In this document: in pieces, positions 1 through 9,422 of the stretch
How the letters are laid out: each line of letters begins with the position of its first letter
Position numbering within the stretch: position 1 is the first letter of the stretch
NCBI RefSeq assembly: GCF_020618775.1
Contig: NZ_JAESVB010000002.1
Location: 62,001-126,000 of the forward strand
DNA length: 64,000 bases
DNA from: Acidisoma silvae
Lineage (GTDB): Bacteria; Pseudomonadota; Alphaproteobacteria; Acetobacterales; Acetobacteraceae
Reading direction: 5' to 3'
The notes under the pieces: generated by a model
The model's database searches: none
Seen by the model: only the letters and a program-made list of their open reading frames with translations
What the model was told of the DNA's origin: nothing
Position numbers and translations under genes: made by a program

Positions 1-1
1 G

Positions 2-1111
2 TGGCAGGCCTATCTGGACTGGTATCGCGATATCCTGCACCTGCCGGTGCGCAACGACACCGGCATCACCGGCATTACGGAACAAGGCAGTTTGCTGGCC
101 GCCACGACCGACAAGGGCGAGGTTCTGCTGGCCCGCAAGATCGTGCTGGCGACCGGCATTGCCGGCAGCGGCGCCTGGCTGATCCCGGATTTCATTGAAA
201 AGAACCTGCCGCGCGCACGCTACGGTCATACGTCGGAGCCGATCGACTTCGCCGCCCTTGCCGGCAAGCGTGTCGGCGTGCTGGGGGCCGGCGCATCCGC
301 CTTCGACAATGCCGCGACCGCACTGGAAGCGGGCGCCAGCCGTGTGCAGTTGTGCGTCCGCCGCCGGCTGCTGCCGCGCGTGAACCCCTATCGCTGGATG
401 GAACAGGCTGGCTTCCTCAGCCAATTCGCGGAACTGCCGGACCTGCTGCGCTGGCGCTTCATGCGGCATATCTTCACCATGAACCAGCCGCCGCCGCCCG
501 ATACCGTGGCGCGCTGCGCGGCCTTTCCGCAATTCTCGGCCCATCCCGGCACGCCCTGGCTGGACGCGCGGATGGAGGGTGAGGACATCCGTATCCGGGT
601 GCCGGGGGGCGAGCTTGCCTTCGACTTCGTCATCATCGGCGCGGGCTTCATCATCGACGCGTCCCGCCGTCCTGAACTGGCCCATTTCGCCCCGGCCATC
701 GCTACCTGGGCCGATCACTTCACCCCACCCGAGGGCGAGGAAGACCCGGTTCTGGCCAGCTACCCCTATCTCAGCCGCAGCTTCGCCTTCACCGAACGGC
801 TGACCGGCCAGGCGCCGGCCTTGGCCAATCTTCACAACTTCACCTTCGGCGCCATGCCCAGCATGGGCCTGTCGGGTGCCTCCATCAGCGGGCTGAAATT
901 CGGCGTCCGCCGGCTGGTGAATGCCATCTGCCGGGATTTCTATCTGGAAGACGCGGAAGCCAGCTATCGCAGCCTGCTCGACTATCAGGAGCCGGAACTA
1001 ACAGCCCTGTCCTGGCCGGACGGCGGGATTGGGGAAGCCCTGTTGCCGATGCCTCTGCCCAATGACCGGACCAACCCTCATCAGAACGACAGATTGAACA
1101 AAACGCTTTGA
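2..1111 (+). CDS. FAD/NAD(P)-binding oxidoreductase, 5' end outside window
   Basis: The frame is open from base 2, so the gene begins upstream and only its C-terminal 369 residues are here. A Rossmann motif, GVLGAGASAFDNAA, lies near 273-314 and is followed by a basic stretch (CVRRR), as expected for binding a dinucleotide phosphate. A second conserved segment, FVIIGAGFIIDASRRPEL, lies near 627-680. This pattern fits the flavin-dependent monooxygenase-like or CzcO-like flavoproteins, which use FAD and NAD(P)H in the cytoplasm. The first FAD-binding glycine motif is outside the window, so the subfamily and substrate cannot be fixed. The gene ends 166 bp before a SorC regulator on the same strand. 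The class is fairly sure; the function is unknown. Confidence 0.75.
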   Translation, partial: WQAYLDWYRDILHLPVRNDTGITGITEQGSLLAATTDKGEVLLARKIVLATGIAGSGAWLIPDFIEKNLPRARYGHTSEPIDFAALAGKRVGVLGAGASAFDNAATALEAGASRVQLCVRRRLLPRVNPYRWMEQAGFLSQFAELPDLLRWRFMRHIFTMNQPPPPDTVARCAAFPQFSAHPGTPWLDARMEGEDIRIRVPGGELAFDFVIIGAGFIIDASRRPELAHFAPAIATWADHFTPPEGEEDPVLASYPYLSRSFAFTERLTGQAPALANLHNFTFGAMPSMGLSGASISGLKFGVRRLVNAICRDFYLEDAEASYRSLLDYQEPELTALSWPDGGIGEALLPMPLPNDRTNPHQNDRLNKTL

Positions 1112-1277
1112 GCTGCCACAATTGTGCGCGGCCTTCGATGGCTTGACCTTAGATGCGGCAATATCGCAAGAGCTAGGCCCAGTGACTGAAGCGGCCTGCC
1201 GGGCATCAGGGTCCAAGAGCTAGGACCGGGGGATCAACTCTCCGGCGAATGACTAAGCCATTAGTAAAGAATGTGGA

Positions 1278-2309
1278 ATGAAGAGCGACACCAGGAAAGC
1301 AGCCCCGCTATCCATCAATATCGCGCATGAATCGGACGATGCGCTGATCGTCCGAACGGCTTGGCTCTATTATATGGCCGGGCTGAACCAGGAAGAGACG
1401 GCGACGAAGCTGGGCCTGCACCGCACCCGCGTGAACCGGCTTCTGGCCGAGGCGCGCGAACGGGGTCTGGTGACGATCACCATTCAGCATGAAAGCGCGC
1501 AGGAACTGGCGACCGAGCAGGAAATCGCCCAGTTCTATGGGCTGGATTTCTGCCTTGCGACACCGCTGATCGGCTTCGAGGATGTCGCCGGCAATCCGGC
1601 TCTGCTGGAGGCCCAGGGGCTGATCGCCCGCCGGGCCGTGGGCAGCGCCGGCGCCAATTTTCTGCGCGGCAAGCTGGCCCAGGGGCCGATTACCGTGGGC
1701 ATCAGCTGGGGCCGCACGCTGGAACAGGTGGCGCTGCATCTATCCGGCGTCCGCAACCCGGAAGCGCGCTTCGTCTCGCTGATGGGCTCGCTGACCCGCA
1801 ATTCAGCCTCCAACCCCTTCGAAGTGGTGCAGGCGCTGGCGGCGCGCACGGGCGGCGAAGGCCATTTCATACCGGTGCCCTTCATCGCCGATTCCAAGGC
1901 CGACCGGGACGTTCTGGCCTCCCAGCGCAGCGTCGTGGAAGCGATCGCATTGGCCGAGAATGCCGATCTCTACATCGTCAGCCTGGGCGCGCTGTCGGAA
2001 CGGTCATCGCTGCGCCGGCAGAACATGCTGTCGCCCGAGGAGTTGCAGGAAGCCGTGGCGGCCGGCGCCGTCTGCGACACCATGGGCAAGCTCTTCGCGC
2101 TGGACGGACGGCCGCTGGAGCATGACATCAACAACCGCACCATTGCCGTGAATATCGAGGCGCTGCGCGGCCGGGACGTCGTGCTGCTCTGCGGCGGCAT
2201 CGACAAGATCGACGCGCTGGAAGCGGTTTTGCGCAGCGGCCTGATCCGTGGCCTGATCATCGACGGCGATACGGCGCGGCTGCTGGCACAGCGCTGCCAC
2301 CCGGTCTGA
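1278..2309 (+). CDS. SorC-family sugar-sensing transcriptional regulator
   Basis: 343 residues, the usual SorC/DeoR-type length. Residues about 25-70 form an N-terminal helix-turn-helix (AWLYYMAGLNQEETATKLGL, then HRTRVNRLLAEARERG). The rest matches the SorC sugar-phosphate-binding domain, with ITVGISWGRTLEQVA, a central LYIVSLGALSERSS segment and a C-terminal IDGDTARLL. SorC proteins bind phosphorylated sugars and control carbohydrate genes. The start follows a gap of about 165 bp and the stop overlaps the lipocalin start (ATGA). The nearest sugar genes are glgCA downstream and the RbsABC-type importer at 5.9-10.4 kb. Control of that importer is a guess from proximity. No operator was identified. 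Confidence 0.88.
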   Translation: MKSDTRKAAPLSINIAHESDDALIVRTAWLYYMAGLNQEETATKLGLHRTRVNRLLAEARERGLVTITIQHESAQELATEQEIAQFYGLDFCLATPLIGFEDVAGNPALLEAQGLIARRAVGSAGANFLRGKLAQGPITVGISWGRTLEQVALHLSGVRNPEARFVSLMGSLTRNSASNPFEVVQALAARTGGEGHFIPVPFIADSKADRDVLASQRSVVEAIALAENADLYIVSLGALSERSSLRRQNMLSPEELQEAVAAGAVCDTMGKLFALDGRPLEHDINNRTIAVNIEALRGRDVVLLCGGIDKIDALEAVLRSGLIRGLIIDGDTARLLAQRCHPV

Positions 2310-2902
2310 TGACCGGGGGCCGCCAGCCGGATCGGCAGAGGCGCGGTGGCGTCTCCAAGCTGGCTTTGGCAGGGCTCGCCCTGCTGATCGCCGGCCTGGG
2401 CGTCGTCTCCGCCCGGCCGCGCCGGCAAAACCGGCCGCCGCCACCTCGCCCGCGCAAGGCCGTCGATCTGGAGCAGTATCTGGGGCGTTGGTACGAATTC
2501 GCCCGTTACACGGCCTGGTTCGAGCGCGGTGCGGAAGCCGTCACGGCGGAATACTCGCTGAGGCCTGACGGGCTGATCCGCGTCGTCAATATCTCGCATC
2601 AGGGTGGCCCGGCTGGCCCGCTACGCTGGGCCGAGGCGAAGGCGCGGCCCGTGGCGGGCAGCAACAATGCCAAGCTCAAAGTCGCTTTCTTCGGACCAGT
2701 CTTTCTCGGCGACTATTGGGTTCTGGACCATGCGGATGACTACGCCTGGTCTATCGTCGGCGAAGGCTCCCGCCGCTATCTATGGATTTTGACGCGAGAC
2801 CCCTTCCCTTCGGCTGAGACGCAAACTCTGCTTTTGTCGCGCGTTCAGTCTTTTGGCTATGACCTGTCGCGCCTGCATATGACGGTCCACGCTTCCGCCT
2901 GA
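2309..2902 (+). CDS. Lipocalin-family protein (Blc-like), membrane-anchored or exported
   Basis: 197 residues. A basic N-terminus is followed by a hydrophobic segment ([17 protein letters not shown], about residues 17-33) and a proline/arginine-rich linker. The lipocalin signature GRWYEFARY follows at about 59-67. Later segments fit the eight-stranded barrel: [20 protein letters not shown] and [12 protein letters not shown]. The best match is bacterial Blc, which binds lipids at the envelope. No lipobox cysteine is visible near the hydrophobic segment, so this is probably a signal anchor or a cleaved signal and not a lipoprotein. Its start overlaps the SorC stop, so the two are probably co-translated. 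The substrate is unknown. Confidence 0.82.
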   Translation: MTGGRQPDRQRRGGVSKLALAGLALLIAGLGVVSARPRRQNRPPPPRPRKAVDLEQYLGRWYEFARYTAWFERGAEAVTAEYSLRPDGLIRVVNISHQGGPAGPLRWAEAKARPVAGSNNAKLKVAFFGPVFLGDYWVLDHADDYAWSIVGEGSRRYLWILTRDPFPSAETQTLLLSRVQSFGYDLSRLHMTVHASA

Positions 2903-2994
2903 TCACCATGGCGTTTGCGGGCGCCGTCCGCGACGGCCGCCCCTTCTGTTCCTCCCCGGCCTTGGCTAAGCTTGATGATAAGGGAGGAATAAAA

Positions 2995-4263
2995 ATGATC
3001 GAAAAATCCAAAGCCGTTTCGCCTCTATCCCGTACCGCCATGGCCTATGTCCTGGCGGGTGGACGCGGCAGCCGATTGATGGAGATGACCGACCGACGCG
3101 CGAAGCCCGCCGTCTATTTCGGCGGCAAATCCCGCATTATCGATTTTGCCCTCTCCAATGCTCTGAATTCCGGCATCCGCCGCATTGCTGTTGCAACGCA
3201 ATATAAAGCCCATAGCCTGATCCGGCATATGCAGCGCGGCTGGAACTTTCTGCGCCCCGAGCGCAACGAAAGCTTCGACATCCTGCCCGCCAGCCAGCGC
3301 GTCAGCGAAACCCAGTGGTATGCCGGCACGGCGGACGCCGTCTTCCAGAATATCGACATCATCCAGGACTATCATCCCGAACATATCGTCATCCTGGCCG
3401 GCGACCATATCTACAAGATGGATTACGAGCTCATGCTGCTACAGCATGAGGACAATAACGCCGATGTCACCGTTGCCTGCCTGGAAGTGACGAAGGCGGA
3501 AGCGACGGCGTTCGGCGTTGTCGCGGTGGATGACAACGACCGCATCATTTCGTTTCTGGAAAAACCCAAAGACCCGCCGACCATGCCGGGCAATTCCGAA
3601 ATGTGCTTCGCCAGCATGGGCATCTATGTCTTTCGCACCAAATTCCTGTTCGACCAGTTGAAGCGAGACGCGGAAGACCCCAATTCCAGCCGCGATTTCG
3701 GCAAGGACATCATTCCGTTTCTTGTCGAGCAGGGCCGCGCCTTCGCGCATCGCTTCACGCAATCCTGCGTCCGCTCGGTCGATCATGCCGAAACCTACTG
3801 GCGCGACGTCGGCACGCTGGACGCCTATTGGCAGGCGAATGTCGATCTGACCGATGTCGTGCCGCCGCTGGACCTGTATGACGAAACCTGGCCGATCTGG
3901 TCCTACGCCCAGCTGACGCCGCCGGCGAAATTCGTGCATGACGTGGGCGAGCGGCGGGGCGAGGCCGTGGCGTCCCTCGTCTCCGGCGGTTGCATCGTCT
4001 CCGGCGCAAGGGTGCGGCGGTCGCTTCTCTCCACCGGGGTGCACGCGCATTCCTACTCCACCATCGACGGCGGCGTCATTCTTCCCTATGCCAAAATCTC
4101 CCGCTATGCGCAGCTGACCAATGTCATCGTCGATGCCGGCGTCATCATCCCGGAAGGCCTGATCGTCGGACAGGATCCCGAGCATGACGCGCAGCGTTTC
4201 CGCCGCAGCGAAGGCGGCATTTGTCTTATCACCCAACCGATGATCGATGCGCTTAATCTATGA
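2995..4263 (+). CDS. glgC: Glucose-1-phosphate adenylyltransferase (ADP-glucose pyrophosphorylase)
   Basis: Makes ADP-glucose from glucose-1-phosphate and ATP, the committed step of glycogen synthesis. The ATG at 2995 is chosen because a strong ribosome site (AGGGAGGAA) lies just upstream. An in-frame ATG at 2908 would add 29 residues without homology. The 422-residue product carries the nucleotide-binding loop [10 protein letters not shown] near its start, followed by [21 protein letters not shown]. The catalytic GDHIYKMDY segment comes next, then [11 protein letters not shown] in the C-terminal left-handed beta-helix. Length and motifs are normal. The stop overlaps the glgA start (ATGA), so glgC and glgA are translationally coupled. 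Confidence 0.97.
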   Translation: MIEKSKAVSPLSRTAMAYVLAGGRGSRLMEMTDRRAKPAVYFGGKSRIIDFALSNALNSGIRRIAVATQYKAHSLIRHMQRGWNFLRPERNESFDILPASQRVSETQWYAGTADAVFQNIDIIQDYHPEHIVILAGDHIYKMDYELMLLQHEDNNADVTVACLEVTKAEATAFGVVAVDDNDRIISFLEKPKDPPTMPGNSEMCFASMGIYVFRTKFLFDQLKRDAEDPNSSRDFGKDIIPFLVEQGRAFAHRFTQSCVRSVDHAETYWRDVGTLDAYWQANVDLTDVVPPLDLYDETWPIWSYAQLTPPAKFVHDVGERRGEAVASLVSGGCIVSGARVRRSLLSTGVHAHSYSTIDGGVILPYAKISRYAQLTNVIVDAGVIIPEGLIVGQDPEHDAQRFRRSEGGICLITQPMIDALNL

Positions 4264-5711
4264 AAAATCTTGAGGTTCTGTCGGTCACATCCGAATTCTT
4301 TCCGCTGATCAAAACCGGCGGACTGGCGGATGTGGCCGGTGCCTTGCCGGCGGCCCTGGCCGCCGAAGGCGTCACCGTGACGACGCTGCTGCCCGGCTAT
4401 CCGGCGGTGATGAAGGGTTTGCAAGACGCCGAACCCGCGCATGACATCGCCGATCTGTTCGGCGGCACAGCCCGCCTGTGGCGCGGGCGATGCGGCCAGG
4501 CAAAGCTGATCGTCATTGAGGCTGCGCATTTGTTCGACCGGCCGGGCAATCCTTATCTCGACAGCAGCGGCCGCGACTGGCCCGACAATCCGCAGCGCTT
4601 CGCCGCCCTCGCCCATACGGCGGCCGCCATCGGGCGTGGACTGATGCCGGGATACCAGCCCGATATCCTGCACGGGCATGACTGGCAGGCCGGCCTGATG
4701 CCGGCCTATCTGCATTTCAGCGGTGACGCGGCGGATGCTGGCACAACGCGGCCGCCGAGCGTGATGACGGTTCATAACCTCGCCTTTCAGGGCCTGTGCG
4801 ATGCCGGCCTGCTGGGCGCCTTGCGCCTGCCTACCCAGGCCTATTCGATCCATGGCGTGGAATATTTCGGCCGCATCAGCTTTCTCAAAGCCGGCTTGCG
4901 CCTTGCCAATAACATCACCACCGTCTCCCCCACCTATGCGCGGGAAATCTGCACGCCCGAGGACGGCATGGGGCTGGACGGATTGCTGCGCAGTCGCGGC
5001 ACGGCGCTGTCCGGCATTCTGAACGGCATCGACACCGACGTCTGGAATCCGGCGACGGATGCCGCTTTGCCGCAGCGCTTCGCGCAGGCGACGCTCAGCC
5101 AGCGCGCGAGCAACAAGGCCGCCCTGTGCGCGCGTTTCGGCCTGGAGCCTGACCGGCTGCTGTTCGGCGTGGTCAGCCGGTTGACCGCGCAAAAGGGACT
5201 GGACCTGCTGCCCGAAAGCCTGCCCACACTGCGGGCCCTGGGCGCGGCCATCGTCATCCTGGGCGCGGGCGCGCCCGAATTGGAACGCGCCTATGCCCAA
5301 GCCGCGCGGCCCGGCGAAATGGGCCTGTTCATCGGCTATGACGAAGCGCTGGCGCATCTGATCTATGCCGGCGCGGATGCGCTGCTGATCCCGTCCCGCT
5401 TCGAGCCCTGCGGCCTGACTCAGCTTTGCGCCATGCGCTACGGCTGCCTGCCTGTCGTCACCCGCGTCGGCGGTCTGGCCGATACCGTGATCGACGCGAA
5501 TGAGGCGGCACTCAGCGCCGGTGTCGCGACGGGCTTTCAGATGGAGCACGCGGATAGTCGCAGCCTGGACCTTGCGCTCCGCCGCGTCGCCGCCGTCTGG
5601 GGCGACAGACCGGCCTGGGACGCGATGCAGCGCAATGCACTGGCGGCCGAGGTTGGCTGGACCCGCTCCGCCGCCCGCTACGCGGACCTCTATCGCGGTT
5701 TGGTTGTGTAG
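4260..5711 (+). CDS. glgA: Glycogen synthase (ADP-glucose type, GT5)
   Basis: Transfers glucose from ADP-glucose to growing alpha-1,4-glucan. The 483-residue length is typical. The N-terminal [13 protein letters not shown] loop that binds ADP-glucose is at about residues 18-30. GHDWQAGL comes next, and the C-terminal Rossmann domain has [11 protein letters not shown] and [10 protein letters not shown]. It is coupled to glgC through an ATGA overlap. glgX and treZ, at 54-58 kb, probably act on the same glucan, while the branching enzyme glgB is not in this window. A REP-like double hairpin lies immediately downstream between this gene and the convergent permease gene and could end transcription from both sides. 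Confidence 0.97.
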   Translation: MKNLEVLSVTSEFFPLIKTGGLADVAGALPAALAAEGVTVTTLLPGYPAVMKGLQDAEPAHDIADLFGGTARLWRGRCGQAKLIVIEAAHLFDRPGNPYLDSSGRDWPDNPQRFAALAHTAAAIGRGLMPGYQPDILHGHDWQAGLMPAYLHFSGDAADAGTTRPPSVMTVHNLAFQGLCDAGLLGALRLPTQAYSIHGVEYFGRISFLKAGLRLANNITTVSPTYAREICTPEDGMGLDGLLRSRGTALSGILNGIDTDVWNPATDAALPQRFAQATLSQRASNKAALCARFGLEPDRLLFGVVSRLTAQKGLDLLPESLPTLRALGAAIVILGAGAPELERAYAQAARPGEMGLFIGYDEALAHLIYAGADALLIPSRFEPCGLTQLCAMRYGCLPVVTRVGGLADTVIDANEAALSAGVATGFQMEHADSRSLDLALRRVAAVWGDRPAWDAMQRNALAAEVGWTRSAARYADLYRGLVV

Positions 5712-5716
5712 GTTTT

Positions 5717-5820
5717 CAGGTTTTCACTGAAACGACGTCATTCCCGCGGAAGCGGGAATCCTCTCCCTTTGGCATGCCGACGAGGCACAGAAGATGCCCG
5801 CTTGCGCGGGCATGACGGTT
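5717..5820 (+). repeat. REP-like double-hairpin repeat, copy 1
   Basis: About 104 bp. It begins with CAGGTTTTCACTGAAACGAC and contains two palindromes. The first has arms ATTCCCGC and GCGGGAAT (5740-5759, loop GGAA). The second has arms ATGCCCGC and GCGGGCAT (5794-5813, loop TTGC). The same arrangement recurs at 11949-13092, where an IS interrupts it, and at 34359-34459 on the other strand. This copy sits between convergent genes (glgA and a permease), consistent with a bidirectional terminator or mRNA-stabilising element. Confidence 0.85.
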
Positions 5821-5850
5821 GAAGACGGTGGCAACCAAGCCCGACGACGT

Positions 5851-6891
5851 TTAGCGCTTCGGCAGAAAATGCCTTGCCCAGGCCCAGACGCGGCCGACGC
5901 CGGCAACCCCCAGCAGCACCGCGCCCCACAAAGCAAGGCTGAGGAACTGGCTGATATTGAGCAGATTGGCGGCGGTGGAGACCAGTTGCAGCACGATCAG
6001 CGACATGACGAGGCCACTCACCTTGCCGAAACCGCCTGCCGGGTCGATGCCGCCCAGCACGGCGGCCAGAATGGTGATGAGCAGATAGCTCTCGCCATAG
6101 GCGGCATTGGCCGAGTTGAAGCGCGCCATCATCAGCAGCCCAGCCAGCGCCGAAAGCAGCGCCGAAATCAGATAGACGCGCACCAGCACGCGCCGCGTGT
6201 CGATGCCCGAGTAGCGCACGGCCTGAAGATTGGAGCCGAGCATCGTCACCCGCTGACCGAAGGACGTGCGGGTCAGCAGCACGCCCATGGGAATGGCGAT
6301 GACCGCGAAAACGATCAGCACCACCGGCACGCCAAAAACCAAGCCATTGCCGATGAAGACCATGAAGGGCGGAAAGCCCGCGATGACGCCGCCATGGGTC
6401 AACCCCACCGCGATGCCCTTCACCATGGTCATGGTGCCGAGCGTGGCCAGAATGGGCGAGACGCCCAGATAGGCGATGACGGTGCCGTTGAGCAGGCCGA
6501 CCAGCCCCGCGACGCCGAAGGCCGCCGCGAGGGCCGCAATATGCCACAGCACCATGCTGGCGCCCGATCCGCCCAGCCCGAAATGCGTAAAGACATAGGC
6601 AGCGGCGAGCGCGGAGAGATTGGCGGTGGCGATGATCGACAGGTCCAGCCCGCCGGACAGCAGCGGCACCATCATGGCCAGCGCGAAGATGCCAAGCTCC
6701 GGCAGCTGAAAAGCCATGGAGCGGATGGCCGCGCCGTTGAACAGCCGATGGCCGAGCAGCACCGCGAACAGCGCCACCAGGGCCAGGAACAGGACCACCA
6801 GCCGGAACAGGACCGGACTTGGCTTCCAGCCTGCGGCGCTGGCCACCGGTGCCGGCGGCGGCGGGCGGGTCGTCACCGAACCCTCGCTCAT
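5851..6891 (-). CDS. ABC sugar transporter permease (RbsC-like), second of two
   Basis: Inner-membrane permease of a carbohydrate-uptake type 2 importer. The ATG at 6891 is chosen because it overlaps the upstream permease's TGA (ATGA). A longer reading from 6981 lies inside that gene. The 346-residue product starts with a short soluble region, followed by about eight to ten hydrophobic segments. The family region PLLSGGLDLSIIATANLSAL is near residues 76-95. LAGLLMMARFNSANAAYG and TILAAVLGGIDPAGGFG follow nearer the C-terminus. It is the last gene of the SBP-ATPase-permease-permease operon. Having two different permeases suggests a heterodimeric channel, as in the autoinducer-2 and rhamnose importers. 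The substrate is unknown. Confidence 0.9.
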   Translation of the reverse strand: MSEGSVTTRPPPPAPVASAAGWKPSPVLFRLVVLFLALVALFAVLLGHRLFNGAAIRSMAFQLPELGIFALAMMVPLLSGGLDLSIIATANLSALAAAYVFTHFGLGGSGASMVLWHIAALAAAFGVAGLVGLLNGTVIAYLGVSPILATLGTMTMVKGIAVGLTHGGVIAGFPPFMVFIGNGLVFGVPVVLIVFAVIAIPMGVLLTRTSFGQRVTMLGSNLQAVRYSGIDTRRVLVRVYLISALLSALAGLLMMARFNSANAAYGESYLLITILAAVLGGIDPAGGFGKVSGLVMSLIVLQLVSTAANLLNISQFLSLALWGAVLLGVAGVGRVWAWARHFLPKR

Positions 6892-7889
6892 GCCATCACC
6901 CGTCGTATGCCGGCGCGCTGGCGCTGCCGTTCCAATGCCAGCGCACTGACAGCGATCAGGATGACGGCACCGGTGAAGCATTCGGACCAGTAGGACTGCA
7001 CGCCGAGCAGAAGCAGGCCGTTCTGCAGAAAGGCCAGCAGCATGACGCCAAGGATGGTGCCGAACACGGTGCCGACACCGCCCATCAGGCTGGCGCCGCC
7101 CAGCACGACGGCCGCGAGCACATCCAACTCGCGCCCGACCAGCGCATTGGGGGAGACCGACTGCGCATCCTGCGCCTGGATCAGCGAGGCCATGCCGGCA
7201 ACGAAGCCCATATAACCGTAGACGAGAAGATTGAGGCGAAAGACCTTGATGCCGACGCGCTGCGCGGCATCCTTGTTACTGCCCAGCGCATAGATCTGCC
7301 GCCCGATATTGGTGCGCGTCAGCAGCAGCGCCGTCACCACGAAAGCGCCGATCAGCCCGATCATCTGGAGATTGAAAATGTAAGGATTGCCCTGCTTGTC
7401 GGTATAAACAACCCAGCTGGCACCATTGGTAAACCAGTCCGGCAGCTGGAAAATCTCATTCCCATGGGTCACGAACATCAGCAGGCCGAAGAAGACATTC
7501 AGCGTCGCGATGGTGACGATGATGCTGGACAGGCCCAGCGTCCCGATGAGAACGGCGTTGATAAGGCCACAGGCAATGCCGACGGCGGCGACGATCAGGA
7601 TAACCTCCACCCAGCCGACATTGAAATGATTGGCGACGGTCATGGCGACATATTGCGCGACCGAGGCCGAGGCGGTGAAGGAGATGTCGATGCCGCCCGA
7701 AATCAGCACCACCAATAGCCCGGCGGCCAGCATGCCCGAGAAAGAATAGGAGGTCAGCAGGTCGATCATATTCTGCAGGCTGAAGAAGGATCGTGTCGCC
7801 AGCGACAGAAAGACGAAGAGCACGACCACGACAAGCAGCAGCTTGCCTTCATGGCTATGCAGAAGGCGCTTGGTGAAGTCAGGCATCAA
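6888..7889 (-). CDS. ABC sugar transporter permease (RbsC-like), first of two
   Basis: 333 residues with many membrane segments. VVLISGGIDISFTASASVAQ corresponds to the GGIDLSVG-type family motif of RbsC-like permeases. AAVVLGGASLMGGVG is the second signature near the C-terminus. The gene overlaps the ATPase gene upstream (7879-7889) and the second permease downstream (6888-6891), so all three are probably translated together. Two adjacent start codons (MM) exist at 7889 and 7886, which makes little difference to the product. The two permeases are clearly different sequences and not a recent duplication. Confidence 0.9.
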   Translation of the reverse strand: MMPDFTKRLLHSHEGKLLLVVVVLFVFLSLATRSFFSLQNMIDLLTSYSFSGMLAAGLLVVLISGGIDISFTASASVAQYVAMTVANHFNVGWVEVILIVAAVGIACGLINAVLIGTLGLSSIIVTIATLNVFFGLLMFVTHGNEIFQLPDWFTNGASWVVYTDKQGNPYIFNLQMIGLIGAFVVTALLLTRTNIGRQIYALGSNKDAAQRVGIKVFRLNLLVYGYMGFVAGMASLIQAQDAQSVSPNALVGRELDVLAAVVLGGASLMGGVGTVFGTILGVMLLAFLQNGLLLLGVQSYWSECFTGAVILIAVSALALERQRQRAGIRRVMA

Positions 7890-9363
7890 TCGCCTCCCGC
7901 AGAGCGGTTTCGGTTATATCGGCCGGATGGAACTCGCCTTTCACGCGGCCGCCCTGCATCACCAGGATGCGATGCGCGTGATAGAGAACTTCCGGGATTT
8001 CGTCGGAGATCATCATCACCGCCATGCCTTCGGCGGCCAGACGCTTGACGATGGCATAGATACCGTCCTTGGCATTAATATCGACGCCGACGGTCGGGCT
8101 GTCGAGAATGAGAACGCGCGGCTGTGTCGCCAGCCACTTGGCGATGACGACGCGCTGCTGATTGCCGCCCGAAAGGGTGCGCACCGGATTTTCCGGGTCC
8201 GAGACCTTGATGCCCAGTTGCTCGATCCCCTGGCGCACGGCCTGGCGCCTGCGATCGGCGCTCAAAAGGCCGCCGGCGCCCTTCAGCTTATCGAGAGTCG
8301 ACAGCACGATATTGGATGCGATCGGCTGTTCCAGAACCAGGCCCAGCGACAGCCTGTCTTCCGAGACATAGGCAATGCCATGGTCGATGGCAGCACGATT
8401 GGAGGTGAGATGAACCGGCGCGCCGTCCATGCGGATTTCGCCCTGATCGGCAGGCCGCATGCCGAACAGCGACAAAGCCAGTTCCGTCCGCCCTGAGCCG
8501 AGCAGGCCGATGACGCCGAGGATTTCCCCCTGGCGGATATCGAGGCTGACATCCTGGAAATCCCCCCGCCGCGACAGCGCCTTGACGGACAGCACGACAG
8601 GCGCCTGCGACAGGTCCGGCACGACAACCTTGTAGTCGAATTCATGACCGGTCATCAGCGAGCCCAGCCGGCGGGGCGTCATGTCCTGCGCGTCCCAGGT
8701 GCCGAGCTTGCGGCCGTCGCGCAAAACCGTGACGCGCTCGGCAATCTCCATCACCTCATCCAGCCGATGGCTGACGAAGACGACGGCGATGCCCCGCCGC
8801 TTCAATTCCCGCGTGATGTCCAGCAGCGTATCGACTTCGGTGCGGGTCAGCGAGGCGGTCGGCTCATCCATGATGACCAGCCGCGCTTCCGCCGCCAACG
8901 CGCGGCAGATGGCAACAAGCTGGCGCTGCGCGATGGAGAGTTCGCCGACCAGCGCATCCAGGTCCAGCGCCACGCCAAGCCGCGCGACCACGGCTTCGGC
9001 GCGCGACCGCAAGCGCCGCTGCCCCGCCCCGCGAAAGCCCCGCAGATGCTGCGCGAAGGCGATATTTTCGGCGACCGTCAGATCCGGGAACAGCGACAGA
9101 TCCTGATAGATGACCTGAATGCCGATGCGCGTGCTTTCCGCAGGTGTCAGATGCGTATAGAGGCGGCCGTCGATCACGATCTCCCCGCCCGCATCCGGCG
9201 GCTGCACGCCGGAGATGATCTTGATCAGGGTCGATTTGCCGGAGCCGTTCTCACCGGCCAGGCAATGCACCTCACCCGCGCCGATCGTCATATCGACATC
9301 GGCAAGCGCCGTGACGCCGCCAAAATGCTTGGAAATTCCAGTCAGGCTAATGAAGTCGGGCAT
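7879..9363 (-). CDS. Sugar ABC transporter ATP-binding protein (RbsA/MglA-like, two ATPase domains)
   Basis: 494 residues, the normal size for a tandem-domain sugar ATPase. The first domain has Walker A GENGSGKST (about residues 38-46), LSIAQRQ as a degenerate signature, and Walker B LVIMDEPTAS. The second domain keeps LSGGNQQR and LILDSPTVGVD but has GLLGSGRTE as its Walker A-like loop, which is usual for RbsA/MglA. It powers import through the two permeases downstream. It lies 59 bp after the substrate-binding protein gene, and a strong hairpin sits in that gap. Confidence 0.93.
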   Translation of the reverse strand: MPDFISLTGISKHFGGVTALADVDMTIGAGEVHCLAGENGSGKSTLIKIISGVQPPDAGGEIVIDGRLYTHLTPAESTRIGIQVIYQDLSLFPDLTVAENIAFAQHLRGFRGAGQRRLRSRAEAVVARLGVALDLDALVGELSIAQRQLVAICRALAAEARLVIMDEPTASLTRTEVDTLLDITRELKRRGIAVVFVSHRLDEVMEIAERVTVLRDGRKLGTWDAQDMTPRRLGSLMTGHEFDYKVVVPDLSQAPVVLSVKALSRRGDFQDVSLDIRQGEILGVIGLLGSGRTELALSLFGMRPADQGEIRMDGAPVHLTSNRAAIDHGIAYVSEDRLSLGLVLEQPIASNIVLSTLDKLKGAGGLLSADRRRQAVRQGIEQLGIKVSDPENPVRTLSGGNQQRVVIAKWLATQPRVLILDSPTVGVDINAKDGIYAIVKRLAAEGMAVMMISDEIPEVLYHAHRILVMQGGRVKGEFHPADITETALREAIDA

Positions 9364-9387
9364 TGGCGGCCCCTTATTGTGCAGACA

Positions 9388-9413
9388 AAGGGCTGGGCGC
9401 CCGCCCAGCCCTT
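9388..9413 (-). terminator. Intercistronic hairpin between binding-protein and ATPase genes
   Basis: Perfect inverted repeat with 11-bp arms AAGGGCTGGGC and GCCCAGCCCTT around a GCCC loop. No T-run follows on the minus strand, so full termination is unlikely. In many binding-protein operons such hairpins stabilise the binding-protein mRNA or partly block transcription of the membrane genes, which gives an excess of binding protein. That role is inferred. Confidence 0.55.
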
Positions 9414-9422
9414 CGCCTTGTC

